Shown one piece after another: positions 34,437 through 42,711 of a stretch of 64,000 nt of DNA. Both the position numbers and the translations under genes were made by a program. Source of the stretch: Burkholderia sp. IMCC1007 (GTDB lineage: Bacteria; Pseudomonadota; Gammaproteobacteria; Burkholderiales; Burkholderiaceae). The stretch covers positions 1 through 64,000 of the forward strand of contig NZ_JAPVQY010000040.1 in the NCBI RefSeq assembly GCF_027257875.1. Direction: 5' to 3'. The notes below the pieces were generated by a model. The model did not search any database. It saw only the letters and a program-made list of their open reading frames with translations, and was not told where the DNA came from. Position 1 is the first letter of the stretch; each line of letters begins with the position of its first letter.

Positions 34437-35281
34437 ACCGCGATGTCCCGGTCGAGTGCGCTCGCCGCGTGCGCTGCGCCGGACGCCGGCGGCCCGTAGG
34501 CCGGCACGCACATCGGCGCGCCCGTCCGCGGATGCGCGAGCTTCAGCATGTCGACGCCGAACGCGGCGCGCAGCCGCGCGGGATCGAGCATCGCGTCGGG
34601 CGTGCCTTGCGCGACGAGGCGGCCGGCCCGCATCAGCACGAGCTCGTCGCTGTACGCGGCGGCCTGGTTCAGGTCGTGCAACACCCACACGATCGTCAGC
34701 CCGCGCGTACGGTTCAGCGTGCGCAGCGCATCGAGGATGTCGAGCTGGTGATGGATGTCGAGATAGGTCGTCGGTTCGTCGAGCAGCACGATCGGCGCCT
34801 GCTGCGCGAGCGCCATCGCGATCCACGCGCGTTGCCGCTCGCCGCCCGACAGTGCGCCGACGTCGCGCTCCGCGTCGCCCGCGAGGCCGCTCGTATCGAG
34901 CGCCTCGTCGATCGCCGCATGGTCGGCGCGCGACAGCCCGCGCAGGAAGCCGCCATACGCGTAGCGCCCATAGGCGACGAGCTCGCGCACGGTGAGCCCG
35001 GACGGAATCTGGTTGAATTGCGCGAGCATCGTCAGCTCGCGCGCGAGCGCGCGACGGCGAAACGACGCGAGCGGCTGGCCGTTCACGTCGACCTGCCCGG
35101 CCAGCGCCGGCTGCAGGCCCGCGAGCGTGCGCAACAGCGTGCTCTTGCCGCAGCCGTTCGGCCCGCACAGCGCGGTCACGCGGCCGGCCGCGATCGACAG
35201 GTCCAGCCCGTCGATCACGACATGGTCGCGATAACCCACCGTCAGCCCGCGCGCGGCAAGCGCGGCGGTACTACGCGTCAT
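34433..35281 (-). CDS. orbC: ABC transporter ATPase for ferric ornibactin
   Basis: Encodes 282 residues from ATG 35281, chosen because GGAGGA lies just upstream and the start overlaps the orbG stop by 11 bases. Complete ATPase motifs: Walker A GPNGCGKSTLLR, signature LSGGERQRAWIAMAL, Walker B IVLLDEPTTYLD, followed by the H-loop VLHDLNQA. This is the FepC/FhuC group. It energises the OrbD permease. The C-terminus ends ALDRDIAV and overlaps orbD by 4 bases. Confidence 0.93.
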   Translation of the reverse strand: MTRSTAALAARGLTVGYRDHVVIDGLDLSIAAGRVTALCGPNGCGKSTLLRTLAGLQPALAGQVDVNGQPLASFRRRALARELTMLAQFNQIPSGLTVRELVAYGRYAYGGFLRGLSRADHAAIDEALDTSGLAGDAERDVGALSGGERQRAWIAMALAQQAPIVLLDEPTTYLDIHHQLDILDALRTLNRTRGLTIVWVLHDLNQAAAYSDELVLMRAGRLVAQGTPDAMLDPARLRAAFGVDMLKLAHPRTGAPMCVPAYGPPASGAAHAASALDRDIAV

Positions 35282-36290
35282 CGGTCCTCCGTTCGGTCGC
35301 GCGTGCGACCGTATGACTCTGCGCCATCGCGACGACCACCTTGCGCGGCCCTTCGAACGGGTCGCGCGCATGCGCGGTCAGCATGTTGTCGAGCATCAGC
35401 ACGTCGCCCGTCTGCCACGGAAACACGATGCGCTGGCGATCGAGCACGCCGCGGATCTCCGCGAGCGCGTCGGCCTCGAGCGGCGTGCCGGCGCCGTAGT
35501 ACACGTTGCGCGGCACGTTCTCGAGCCCGACCGCATCGACGAGCGCTTCCTGCATGTCGTCGTCGAGCGCGGACAGATGAAACAGGTTCGCCTGGTTGAA
35601 CCACACGCGATCGCCGGTGCGCGGGTGACGCGCGACGGCCTGGCAGCGCTCGCGGGTGCGCAGCAGCAGTTCGCCGTCGTCGTCGGTGCGCCACGCGCAT
35701 TCGATGCCGCGTGCCGCACACATCCGTTCGACCTCGGCCGGTTCGTCGGTGCCGAACGACTGCTGCCACGGCAGGTCGAGCCCCTGGCCGAAGTTGCGCA
35801 CGTACAGCAGCTCGCGCTGCGCGAAGCGCGCGACCAGCGCCGGATCGAGCGCGCGATAGATGGCACGGCTGTCCGCGATCGGCGTCGCGCCGCCCGTGGG
35901 CGCCGCCAGCGCGCAATGGAACCAGATCCGCAGCGGCCATTCGCGCGTGTACGACTGCTCGTTGTGCAGCGGAATCGCGCGGTGCGGCGGGTATTCGGTC
36001 GACGTGTAGACGGCGCCTTCGACCTGGCTGCGCGGCGTCGACGCGTACTCATAGCCGATCAGCGGATCGCCGAGCGATGCCGCGAACTGCTGGAACGCGT
36101 CGATCGACGGCACATGAAAGCCCGTGAACAGCACACCGCCCGCGCGTTCGAGCGTGTCGGCCGCGATCGCATGCGCGAGCGGCGCGACCTCGTCGATCGA
36201 CATGCCGTCGGCGCTGCGCGGCGACACCACAGTAGGCAGCCCCGGCTCGATACGCAGGTCGTCGAGCGTCGGCAACGAAAGCAGGGTCAT
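35271..36290 (-). CDS. orbG: TauD/SyrP-like dioxygenase, inferred aspartate beta-hydroxylase
   Basis: Encodes 339 residues. The non-haem iron site is visible as H109-N-E111 in PLHNEQSY and distal H307 in LTAHARDPF, with R316 in GPRK for 2-oxoglutarate binding. The HxE variant with this flanking sequence is typical of SyrP-like hydroxylases that act on carrier-bound amino acids. Ornibactin contains threo-beta-hydroxyaspartate and OrbI A2 reads as unmodified Asp, so OrbG is the natural hydroxylase. Whether it acts on free or carrier-bound Asp is not shown by sequence. 44 bases separate it from orbH. Confidence 0.88.
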   Translation of the reverse strand: MTLLSLPTLDDLRIEPGLPTVVSPRSADGMSIDEVAPLAHAIAADTLERAGGVLFTGFHVPSIDAFQQFAASLGDPLIGYEYASTPRSQVEGAVYTSTEYPPHRAIPLHNEQSYTREWPLRIWFHCALAAPTGGATPIADSRAIYRALDPALVARFAQRELLYVRNFGQGLDLPWQQSFGTDEPAEVERMCAARGIECAWRTDDDGELLLRTRERCQAVARHPRTGDRVWFNQANLFHLSALDDDMQEALVDAVGLENVPRNVYYGAGTPLEADALAEIRGVLDRQRIVFPWQTGDVLMLDNMLTAHARDPFEGPRKVVVAMAQSHTVARATERRTDDA

Positions 36291-36334
36291 GCAACGTCCT
36301 CTTCAGGTGGCGCGCCGGATCCCGGCGCAGCGGG

Positions 36335-36577
36335 TCACGACGCGCGCGATGCGCGTTCGCCGTCCATCGCGCGGCGCAGGCTCGCCGGGCGCATGTCGGT
36401 CCAGACGGCTTCGATGTGCGCGAGGCACTCGGCCTTCGTGCCGCGCACGCCCACCTCGCGCCAGCCGGCCGGCACGGGCCGGAACGTCGGCCAGATCGAA
36501 TACTGTTCTTCGTCGTTGATGACGACCGTGTGGACCAGGTCGTCGATGTCGGCGGAAGGCGTCGTGGCTTGCGTCAT
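36335..36577 (-). CDS. orbH: MbtH-like protein
   Basis: Encodes 80 residues with the MbtH core: NDEEQYSIWPTFRPVPAGW (conserved N, E-x-Q-Y-S-x-W) and a second block CLAHIEAVWTDMRP. Proteins of this family bind and activate NRPS adenylation domains, here probably OrbI or OrbJ. First gene of the right-hand ornibactin operon, directly behind an OrbS-type promoter. Confidence 0.93.
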   Translation of the reverse strand: MTQATTPSADIDDLVHTVVINDEEQYSIWPTFRPVPAGWREVGVRGTKAECLAHIEAVWTDMRPASLRRAMDGERASRAS

Positions 36578-36659
36578 GATCGGAAAAAAGCGGAAGACGG
36601 TTGAAGGAGGCGAAGCGGCGAGCGCGACGAACTATCGACTTGGCCGCTCCTGTGTTGAA

Positions 36660-36684
36660 GACGATTGGCCGGCACGATTTTTTA
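36660..36684 (-). promoter_or_regulatory. OrbS-type promoter of the orbH operon, overlapping the orbS stop
   Basis: On the minus strand TAAA (36684-36681), 17 bases, CGTC (36663-36660). The TAAA includes the TAA stop codon of orbS. The downstream gap of about 80 bases leads to the orbH ATG. Same element pair and spacing as the orbI and orbE promoters. Confidence 0.75.
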
Positions 36685-37362
36685 CCGCCGCCGCGCACGA
36701 CCGCCGAGAAACACCGGGCACGCGACGCCGCGATGGCACGCGTCGAGGCATTCCGCGCAGTGCCGTTCCGCGTCGCGCACCATGAAATGCACGAGCGTCT
36801 GCGACACGTTCAGCGCGCGCGCCGCCGTCTGCAGCGTTTCCTCGCGCAGCCGCACCATCTCGAACGCCGCGCGGCTGCGCGCCGGCAAGTCGTCGAGCGC
36901 CGCCCACACGCGGCGCAGCGTGTCGCGCGTCAGCAGCGCGGCTTCGGGCGTCGGCTCCGGCGACGGCACGTCGAAGCCGTCGTCTTCTTCCGTGTGATAG
37001 ACGTTCTCGAGGCTTTGCCGGCGGCATGCGTCGATCGACGCGTTGCGCACCATCCGCGTCACGTACGCGACCGGCTGGCGCACCGCATCCTGGTTCGGGA
37101 ATTCGACGAGCTTCACGAACACGTCGTGCACGACGTCCTCGGCCCGGCTCGCGCAACCGACGAAACCGCGCGCGACGTTGACGAGCATCGCCCGATGGGC
37201 GATCAGCACGTCGAGCAGCGCGCCCTGCGCCTGCTTCTCCGCAGCCCTGTTCGCGGCCCGGTTCGCACGCGGTGCGACGCGCGACGGCCGGTCCGGATAA
37301 CTGCCGAGGAACGGGTTTGCCGTTGCCGCCGCCGGTCGTTCGAGCACTTCCGCCATTGCCAT
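36682..37362 (-). CDS. orbS: ECF sigma factor for ornibactin genes
   Basis: Encodes 226 residues. Region 2 is visible as RGFVGCASRAEDVVHDVFVKL and YVTRMVRNASIDACRR, region 4 as LPARSRAAFEMVRLREETLQ and AARALNVSQTLVHFMVRDA. It is an iron-starvation (PvdS-like) ECF sigma factor with an N-terminal extension of about 45 residues. A Cys-rich C-terminus (ERHCAECLDACHRGVACPVF) is notable, and metal or redox sensing there would be a reasonable guess. It directs transcription from the TAAA-N17-CGTC promoters and is itself under a sigma70/Fur-like promoter. Confidence 0.93.
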   Translation of the reverse strand: MAMAEVLERPAAATANPFLGSYPDRPSRVAPRANRAANRAAEKQAQGALLDVLIAHRAMLVNVARGFVGCASRAEDVVHDVFVKLVEFPNQDAVRQPVAYVTRMVRNASIDACRRQSLENVYHTEEDDGFDVPSPEPTPEAALLTRDTLRRVWAALDDLPARSRAAFEMVRLREETLQTAARALNVSQTLVHFMVRDAERHCAECLDACHRGVACPVFLGGRARRR

Positions 37363-37392
37363 CGATCTGCTCCGTTAATTCCGAGATAGCGC

Positions 37393-37421
37393 AATCTAAC
37401 GTAAACGCAAATCATTCTCAA
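37393..37421 (-). promoter_or_regulatory. orbS sigma70 promoter overlapped by a Fur-like box
   Basis: On the minus strand TTGAGA (37421-37416), 17 bases, TAGATT (37398-37393) form a good sigma70 promoter about 30 bases before the orbS ATG. Bases 37401-37419 match the 19-base Fur consensus at 13 positions by eye and lie across the -35 and spacer. Iron-bound Fur there would block orbS and so the whole ornibactin locus. Confidence 0.75.
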
Positions 37422-37438
37422 TAACATTCACCAAATGC

Positions 37439-37763
37439 CCCTGCCGCTTATCGGGATTTGTCTGAGTAATTGGCGGAATCGCCGTCCGGTCGGATAGGTA
37501 TGCGTCAGCGAGCGCCGCGCACGGCGAAGCTTTCCGACTGAAAGAAACCGTGCGCCGGCCGATATGCGGCGAACGTCCGCGCGGGACCTGCTTCGCGTGG
37601 CACGCGGCGAATTTCGCGGCCGCGGCTGCCTTGCGCGCCGCCGACACGATCTTTCAATCAGCCGACCCAACGTGCGGCCTTGTCATGTGCGGTAGCAACT
37701 TATTACGACGTGAAATTTTGGGGGCTCGTACGATCGAATGGCCGTTTCCAACGGGAGAACAAC
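37439..37763. other. Intergenic stretch without a recognisable gene
   Basis: About 325 bases between the orbS promoter and the lipoprotein gene. Open frames on both strands (37550 plus strand, 37670 minus strand) are Arg/Ala-rich and look like composition artefacts. The promoter of the lipoprotein gene must lie here but I cannot pick it with confidence. Confidence 0.5.
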
Positions 37764-38030
37764 ATGAAGAACATCGTGTTATCCGCAGTCATGGTCGGCG
37801 CGCTGTCGAGCGTGATGCTGACCGGGTGTGTTGCGTACCCAGGTGGTCCGGCCGAAGTGACGATCGGCTGGCACGGCGATCGCTACTGGGACGGGCAGCG
37901 CTACTGGGAGCGCCGCGACTGGGAAGCGCAGCACTCCGGCGGGCGTGACGATCATCGCGACGACCGTCGTGACGACCACCGCGATGACCGCCGCGATGAC
38001 CACCGCGGCGATCAGCGCCCGCAGTGGTAA
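37764..38030 (+). CDS. Small predicted lipoprotein with Arg-Asp-Asp-His repeats
   Basis: Encodes 88 residues from ATG 37764, preceded by GGGAGA. The N-terminus MKNIVLSAVMVGALSSVMLTGC ends in a lipobox (L-T-G-C), so it should be lipid-anchored. The middle (TIGWHGDRYWDGQRYWERRDW) is aromatic-rich, and the C-terminus is a tandem RDDH/RDDR repeat encoded by a short DNA repeat at about 37947-38015. Small lipoproteins of this general type (Trp/Tyr-rich then charged repeats) are common in Burkholderia, but I know no function. The repeat tract could vary in copy number. Confidence 0.8.
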   Translation: MKNIVLSAVMVGALSSVMLTGCVAYPGGPAEVTIGWHGDRYWDGQRYWERRDWEAQHSGGRDDHRDDRRDDHRDDRRDDHRGDQRPQW

Positions 38031-38076
38031 GGCCTTTTCTTTCCCGTGATCCGATACTGAACGACAGGACCTCAAC

Positions 38077-38214
38077 ATGAAGACACTACTCAAGACCTTG
38101 ACCGCAGCCGCCGTTGCCGCAGCCGTGCTCGTGCCGGCCATCGCCGAAGCCCATCCGCACCGCGTGTGTCACTTCGAGCACCACCATCACAGGGTGTGCC
38201 ACTGGGTGCGTTGA
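38077..38214 (+). CDS. Small secreted His-rich peptide (HHHH-motif type)
   Basis: Encodes 45 residues and starts 46 bases after the lipoprotein stop. The first 25 residues (MKTLLKTLTAAAVAAAVLVP, cleavage near IAEA) form a signal peptide. The mature part is only about 20 residues: HPHRVCHFEHHHHRVCHWVR, with seven His and two Cys in two similar half repeats (H-R-V-C-H). The composition suggests metal binding in the periplasm, but that is inference. Similar 'HHHH-motif' peptides occur in Burkholderia genomes as I recall. Easily missed because of its size. Confidence 0.8.
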   Translation: MKTLLKTLTAAAVAAAVLVPAIAEAHPHRVCHFEHHHHRVCHWVR

Positions 38215-38257
38215 GCATCGTGCAGCGAGTTTGAAAAAAGCGCCGGGCCGTGAACTG

Positions 38258-38300
38258 CACCCCAAAAGTTGGACACCGATCCAACCTTTGGGGTGTTTTT
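38258..38300 (+). terminator. Strong rho-independent terminator
   Basis: A 16-base stem (38258-38273 with 38280-38295, one mismatch) with a 6-base loop, followed by five T. It lies 43 bases after the His-rich peptide gene. The CACCCCAAAAGTTGGA arm looks like the terminal repeat of some IS3-family elements, so it may have been built from an insertion-sequence end. Confidence 0.75.
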
Positions 38301-38344
38301 CATGATGACGGGCCGTGCATGCAGCGGCGCACGCGCCGCATGCG

Positions 38345-39376
38345 TCAGTAGATGAACAACCGGATCGTCGCGGTGCCGTTGAACGGCCCGATCTTCGGTG
38401 GTCCGAACGCCTTCAGCACCGCGTCGAGCGTCACGCTCTGGTAGTTCACGCTGCCCGGCATCTGCGCGAGCACGAACTGCTGGTTGAACGGAATCGCCGT
38501 GCCGTTGCGGTCCTCGATGCCGATGCCGAAATTGCTGTTCGCATCCGGCACAAGCAGCCCGTTTCGCACGGTCTGCGACGTCTCGAAGTAACCGTCCACA
38601 CGCAGCGCCACGTTGCATTGCTTGGTCAACGCGAGACTGAACGACTTGCGCGGCACCGCGGGCGAAAAGCCGCTGCCGGTTGCCTGAAGCTGGCCGAACT
38701 TCACGATCCCCGGCTCCGGCGTGACCTTCACATCGACGAGGCAAGGCGTCGGTTTCAGGTTGCGCAGGCCGCTCAGCTTGTAGCGAAAGCTGGGGTTGAT
38801 GTAGTTCAGGGCGCCCTGGCCGTCGAACTGGAACACCGCGTAGATGTCCGACGGCGGCTGCACCCAGGTGCCGCGCTTGCGCACCACGATCTGGTACGTG
38901 ATGCTCAGCGGGGCGCGCGGGCACCGTCCCGCCTTGACCTCGGCGTCGCTTAGCCTGCAAGGGTCCACGTATGTCGTCGTCTGTACGCCGTCGCCCGGCT
39001 GGCTGCTGCGCCCGAAATAATCCTGGCCAAGATAGCGGATGCCGATCTCGAGCCCCCACGCGGCCGGATTCTGCTGTTCGGGGTTCGCGTAGAAATAGAT
39101 CCACTCGCCGAACTTCTTCATGTCGCCGCCGAGATCCTTGTAGCAATATCCGGTCGTCGTGCGCGGCGGTGACACCCAGATCACGTAGCCGTCCGGTGCG
39201 TCGGTCGGATACGACGCGACGTTGCCGATGGCCTCGGTCAGCATCGTGCCGCCCTCGTTCGCGATGCAGCGCACCGCCCACGCCGGCTGCACCAGCCCGA
39301 TCAACAGCGCGAGCACGCCCCACCTGAGCCACGCTGGCAGCCTCGCCGCGATTGCATTGCGTCGGATGCCGTTCAT
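38345..39376 (-). CDS. Fimbrial tip adhesin / minor pilin
   Basis: Encodes 343 residues from ATG 39376 (ATGA overlap with the chaperone stop). A signal peptide is clear (LRWGVLALLIGLVQPAWA). The N-terminal 190 residues are a unique Cys-containing domain; the C-terminal 150 residues look like a pilin domain ending in an alternating beta strand (GTATIRLFIY). Such two-domain subunits sit at the pilus tip and bind the receptor. It is the last gene of a subunit-usher-chaperone-tip operon. The receptor cannot be predicted. Confidence 0.85.
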   Translation of the reverse strand: MNGIRRNAIAARLPAWLRWGVLALLIGLVQPAWAVRCIANEGGTMLTEAIGNVASYPTDAPDGYVIWVSPPRTTTGYCYKDLGGDMKKFGEWIYFYANPEQQNPAAWGLEIGIRYLGQDYFGRSSQPGDGVQTTTYVDPCRLSDAEVKAGRCPRAPLSITYQIVVRKRGTWVQPPSDIYAVFQFDGQGALNYINPSFRYKLSGLRNLKPTPCLVDVKVTPEPGIVKFGQLQATGSGFSPAVPRKSFSLALTKQCNVALRVDGYFETSQTVRNGLLVPDANSNFGIGIEDRNGTAIPFNQQFVLAQMPGSVNYQSVTLDAVLKAFGPPKIGPFNGTATIRLFIY

Positions 39377-40119
39377 CGCTTCACGCTCTTGCACGCACCG
39401 GCGTCGCACGCATACTCGACCGCCACCTGGCCGCCGTAGTCGTCGATATGCGTGACGAACAGCGTCGCCGGCGTCGCGGCCCTGAACGGCACGTCCGCCG
39501 TGCTCATCGGGTTCACCATGACCGGCTCGATCGGCACGCGCGTCTTCTGCGCGCCCGAACTCACGTCGACCACCGTCACGTGATACGGCGTCGGATTGTC
39601 GAACACGAGCGTGTGCGCGGCCGCGTCGACGCGCAGCGTCATCGGCAGCGTCCAGTCCTCGTCGCGCGCCGGCTGCACGCCCTTCGGCCGGTAGAACAGC
39701 TTCATCTGCGTGTGCAGCGCGATCTGCAGCGTGTTCGGCGTATCGGTCTTCGGCGGCACTTCGCGGATGTTCAGGTAGAACACCGATTCGCGATCGGCCG
39801 GCAACGCGGCGCCGGGCAGCTTCGCGATGCGCAGCACGTTGCGCTCGTTCGCCTCGACGCGCTGCAGCGGCGGCACGACCATCAGCGGCGACGTGATCTT
39901 GTTGCCATGGGTGTCCTCGAGCCACGACTGCACGAGATACGGATACGTCGTGCTCTTGTTGGTGATCGTGACGACGGCGGCCTGTTCGCCTTCGTTGAAG
40001 ATCACGCGCGTGCGGTCCGGCACGATCGCCGCATGCGCGGCGCCGGCGAGCAGCGTGGACGCGACGGCGAGCGCGCCCGACGCGCGCCGCAGGAAGGAAA
40101 GGGAGAAAGCGTTGTTCAT
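39373..40119 (-). CDS. Periplasmic fimbrial chaperone (PapD/FimC family)
   Basis: Encodes 248 residues from ATG 40119 (MNNAFSLSFLRRASG); an in-frame ATG at 40131 would add four residues, and neither start has a strong ribosome site. The signal peptide ends at GAAHA. Chaperone hallmarks: FNEGEQAAVVTITNKSTTYP in the G1-F1 region, YLVQSWLED, then YLNIREVPP and LFYRPKG. It carries pilins through the periplasm by donor-strand complementation and hands them to the usher. It follows the usher by 16 bases and overlaps the tip gene by 4. Confidence 0.92.
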   Translation of the reverse strand: MNNAFSLSFLRRASGALAVASTLLAGAAHAAIVPDRTRVIFNEGEQAAVVTITNKSTTYPYLVQSWLEDTHGNKITSPLMVVPPLQRVEANERNVLRIAKLPGAALPADRESVFYLNIREVPPKTDTPNTLQIALHTQMKLFYRPKGVQPARDEDWTLPMTLRVDAAAHTLVFDNPTPYHVTVVDVSSGAQKTRVPIEPVMVNPMSTADVPFRAATPATLFVTHIDDYGGQVAVEYACDAGACKSVKR

Positions 40120-40135
40120 CGCAGGATCCATGAAT

Positions 40136-42622
40136 TCATCGTTCGTTCCGCGCGGCCGCTGCATGCGACTCGCCGCGCGTCCGGCACGTGACCGGGATCG
40201 GCGTGCCTTCGAGTTGGAGCGGGTTCGGCAGCGTGTCGAGCGTGCAGAGCGTGCGTTCGCCCGCCCGCACCGCGAGCACGGATTTCGGCTGGACCTGGGT
40301 CAGGAACGCGGCGCCGCCCTCGCCCACGATGCCGAGCTCCTTGCCGTTGGCCGCGTCCTGCACCGATGCGCCGAACGGCAGCGGCTTGCCGAGCGCGTCG
40401 GTCAGCGTCAGGTACAGGTTGCTGCCGCGCGCGGCCGAGAATTTCGCGAAGCCGATCGCGCCGTCGGTCAGCACCATGCGCTGGATCGGGTTCGACACCT
40501 GCACTTCGAGCGGCAGCTTCTCCACGTTGACCGTCGCGTCGTACACGTTGTACGGCGAGATCCCGTCGAGCACGGCGTAGCCGCGCGAATCGGTGTGCGC
40601 GAGCGTGCCGGACAACGGTACGTCGGGCACGCCGTCGGTCGACACCAGCAGCCGCGTGTCGCCCGCGTTGCCGTTCGAGTGGGCCGACACGCCGTACCGC
40701 GTCGCGACCAGCGAGCCGTCGACTTCGAGCGACGCGGCCGCGTACGCGTTCGCGACCGTCGACGCCTGCGCGGTGAGCTGATACGCCGACGTGCGCTGGC
40801 GGAAGCTCGCGTTGGCCGCCGCGCGGCCGTCGGTCGCGCCTGCGTTGAGCTGGTACGTGCGGCCGTCCGGATCGTCGTAGATGTAGCCCGCGTTCACGCT
40901 CGTGCTGCCGCTGCCCGTGGTCAGGTTCGACGTGACGGTGTGGCGCCCGCCGATCGGCAGCGTCGCGGTGACCGAGAACTGGTTGCCGCTCGCGCCCGTA
41001 CTTTGCGTGCGAAACGCCGACACGCTGACGTTCAGGTTGCGCAGCGCGCCGATCGAGAATGCGCGCGTGAGCGTCAGGCCGACGCGTTGCTCCGACGCGC
41101 GCGTCCAGTAGGTCGTCTGGTCGTACGAAAAGTACGTCGACGTGTCGCCGAAGCGCTTCGACATCGTCGCCGAGTAGCGCTGCTTGCTGTTCGCGAGACC
41201 GTATGCGGTCGGGTCGCCCGAGAATTGCGCGAAGTTCGTGTATTCGCGCTCGGAGAAGCGATAGCCGAAGAAGCGCACGTCGGCATCCAGCCCGTCGAAG
41301 TGCTTCGAATAGTTCACGCGATACGAGTTGCCGTTGCGCGTCGTGCCGTTCCACCACAGGCGTGCGCGCGCATGCGTGACGTCGGCCGACACCGCGCCGA
41401 ACGCGCCGAAATCGCGGCCGACGCCGAGCGCGATCGACGTATAGCCCGACGCGGCGATGAAGCCGCCATACACGGTCACGTCGAACGGCAGCCCGTATGC
41501 GGCTTCCCCAAAACCGAAGAACGGCGTGATGCCGGCGCCGCCGAACTGGCGCGGCTTGCCGAGCGCGGCCTTGTAGCGCAACTGGCCGGTGCGCGCGAGG
41601 AACGGCACGGCGGCCGTCGTGACCTGGAAACGCTGCACGCTGCCGTCCTCTTCCTCGACCGCGACGTCGAGCGTGCCCTGCACGCTCGTGTTGATGTTCT
41701 GCAGCGCGAACGCGCCCGGCGACACGCGCGTCACGTACAGCACGCGGCCCGCCTGCGACACGGTCACGGTCGCGTTGGTGCGCGCGACGCCCGAGATCAG
41801 CGGCGCGTAGCCGCGCAGCGAAGGCGGCAGCATCCGGTCGTCGCTGCGGATCGACGCGCCCGTCAGCGCGAACGTATCGAAGATGTCGGAGCTCAGGTAG
41901 TCGTCGCCGAACGTCACCGTCGACTGGATCGACGGCAGCGCGCGAAACGCGTAAAGCCGGCTGAAGCGGAACGTGCGGTCCGCGTACGCCGTGTTGCCCA
42001 CGTTCGACTGCGCCTGGTAGTCGCCGCGAAAGCGCCATGCGTCCCAGTTCGCCCCGATCGTCCCGTAGGCCTGGATCGAATTCGTCTGCGTGCCGCTCGT
42101 ACCGAAATTGCGGTTCGTGTTCGCGATCACGCGATAGTCGAGCATCGCGCCCGGAATCCCTTCGGACCAGCGTTCCGGCGGCAGGTAGGTCGAATCGGTG
42201 AATTCGAGCGCGGCCTGCGGAATCGTGATCTTGAGCCGCCCGTCGCTTTTCAGGTAACGCACCGTCGCGCCTTCGATCGCGCCGAGATCGACACAGCGGC
42301 CACCCTCGAAGCGCGGCAGGTCCTTCGCGAGCGAGCGCTTCAGCCCGAACTGCGCGACGAGCTCCGGGCGCAGGCACGGCTTGCCCGCGCCGGAATCGTC
42401 GACCGCGATGAACTCGATCGCCTGCAGCCCGTAGAACAGGTCGTTGACCTGCACGTCCAGCATGTACTCGCCCGGCAGCGTGAAATCGGGCTGCGAGAAC
42501 TGCGACAGGTCGACATTGTTCGAGCCGTCGATGTTCAGAAACGACGAATTGAATTCCGTCGCATGGCTCTGGCTGCCGACAACCAGCACGGAGACGCAAA
42601 GGAAGGAATGTCTGATTCGCAC
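40136..42622 (-). CDS. Outer-membrane fimbrial usher (FimD/PapC family)
   Basis: Encodes 828 residues with a signal peptide ending at SQSHA. The N-terminal domain (FNSSFLNIDGSNNVDLSQF), the central barrel (PPSLRGYAPLISGVARTNA; VLYVTRVSPGAFALQNI) and the C-terminal domains (GRGYAV-like blocks, FGASVQD, GEGGAAFL) are all present. It forms the secretion pore and assembles the pilus. Full length, no breaks seen. It is separated from the major subunit by 89 bases containing a hairpin. Confidence 0.94.
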   Translation of the reverse strand: MRIRHSFLCVSVLVVGSQSHATEFNSSFLNIDGSNNVDLSQFSQPDFTLPGEYMLDVQVNDLFYGLQAIEFIAVDDSGAGKPCLRPELVAQFGLKRSLAKDLPRFEGGRCVDLGAIEGATVRYLKSDGRLKITIPQAALEFTDSTYLPPERWSEGIPGAMLDYRVIANTNRNFGTSGTQTNSIQAYGTIGANWDAWRFRGDYQAQSNVGNTAYADRTFRFSRLYAFRALPSIQSTVTFGDDYLSSDIFDTFALTGASIRSDDRMLPPSLRGYAPLISGVARTNATVTVSQAGRVLYVTRVSPGAFALQNINTSVQGTLDVAVEEEDGSVQRFQVTTAAVPFLARTGQLRYKAALGKPRQFGGAGITPFFGFGEAAYGLPFDVTVYGGFIAASGYTSIALGVGRDFGAFGAVSADVTHARARLWWNGTTRNGNSYRVNYSKHFDGLDADVRFFGYRFSEREYTNFAQFSGDPTAYGLANSKQRYSATMSKRFGDTSTYFSYDQTTYWTRASEQRVGLTLTRAFSIGALRNLNVSVSAFRTQSTGASGNQFSVTATLPIGGRHTVTSNLTTGSGSTSVNAGYIYDDPDGRTYQLNAGATDGRAAANASFRQRTSAYQLTAQASTVANAYAAASLEVDGSLVATRYGVSAHSNGNAGDTRLLVSTDGVPDVPLSGTLAHTDSRGYAVLDGISPYNVYDATVNVEKLPLEVQVSNPIQRMVLTDGAIGFAKFSAARGSNLYLTLTDALGKPLPFGASVQDAANGKELGIVGEGGAAFLTQVQPKSVLAVRAGERTLCTLDTLPNPLQLEGTPIPVTCRTRGESHAAAARNER

Positions 42623-42660
42623 GCGATGCTACCGGGAAGTCCGACGACGAAAGGCGGGAG

Positions 42661-42693
42661 GGAAAGGAAGAAGGAGAAAGGGTGCACGCACCC
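42661..42693 (-). terminator. Weak hairpin / attenuator between major pilin and usher
   Basis: On the minus strand a 6-bp GC stem (GGGTGC / GCACCC, 2-base loop, at 42693-42680) is followed by a pyrimidine-rich run to about 42661. It lies just after the pilin stop. Partial termination here would give more pilin than usher mRNA, as in other usher operons. The short loop makes this uncertain. Confidence 0.4.
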
Positions 42694-42711
42694 CTTCCCC
42701 GGTACGGACGC

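Noticed and set aside
37550..37948. Plus-strand open frame upstream of and across the lipoprotein gene
   Set aside because: Overlaps the better-supported lipoprotein in another frame and has no signal or family pattern.
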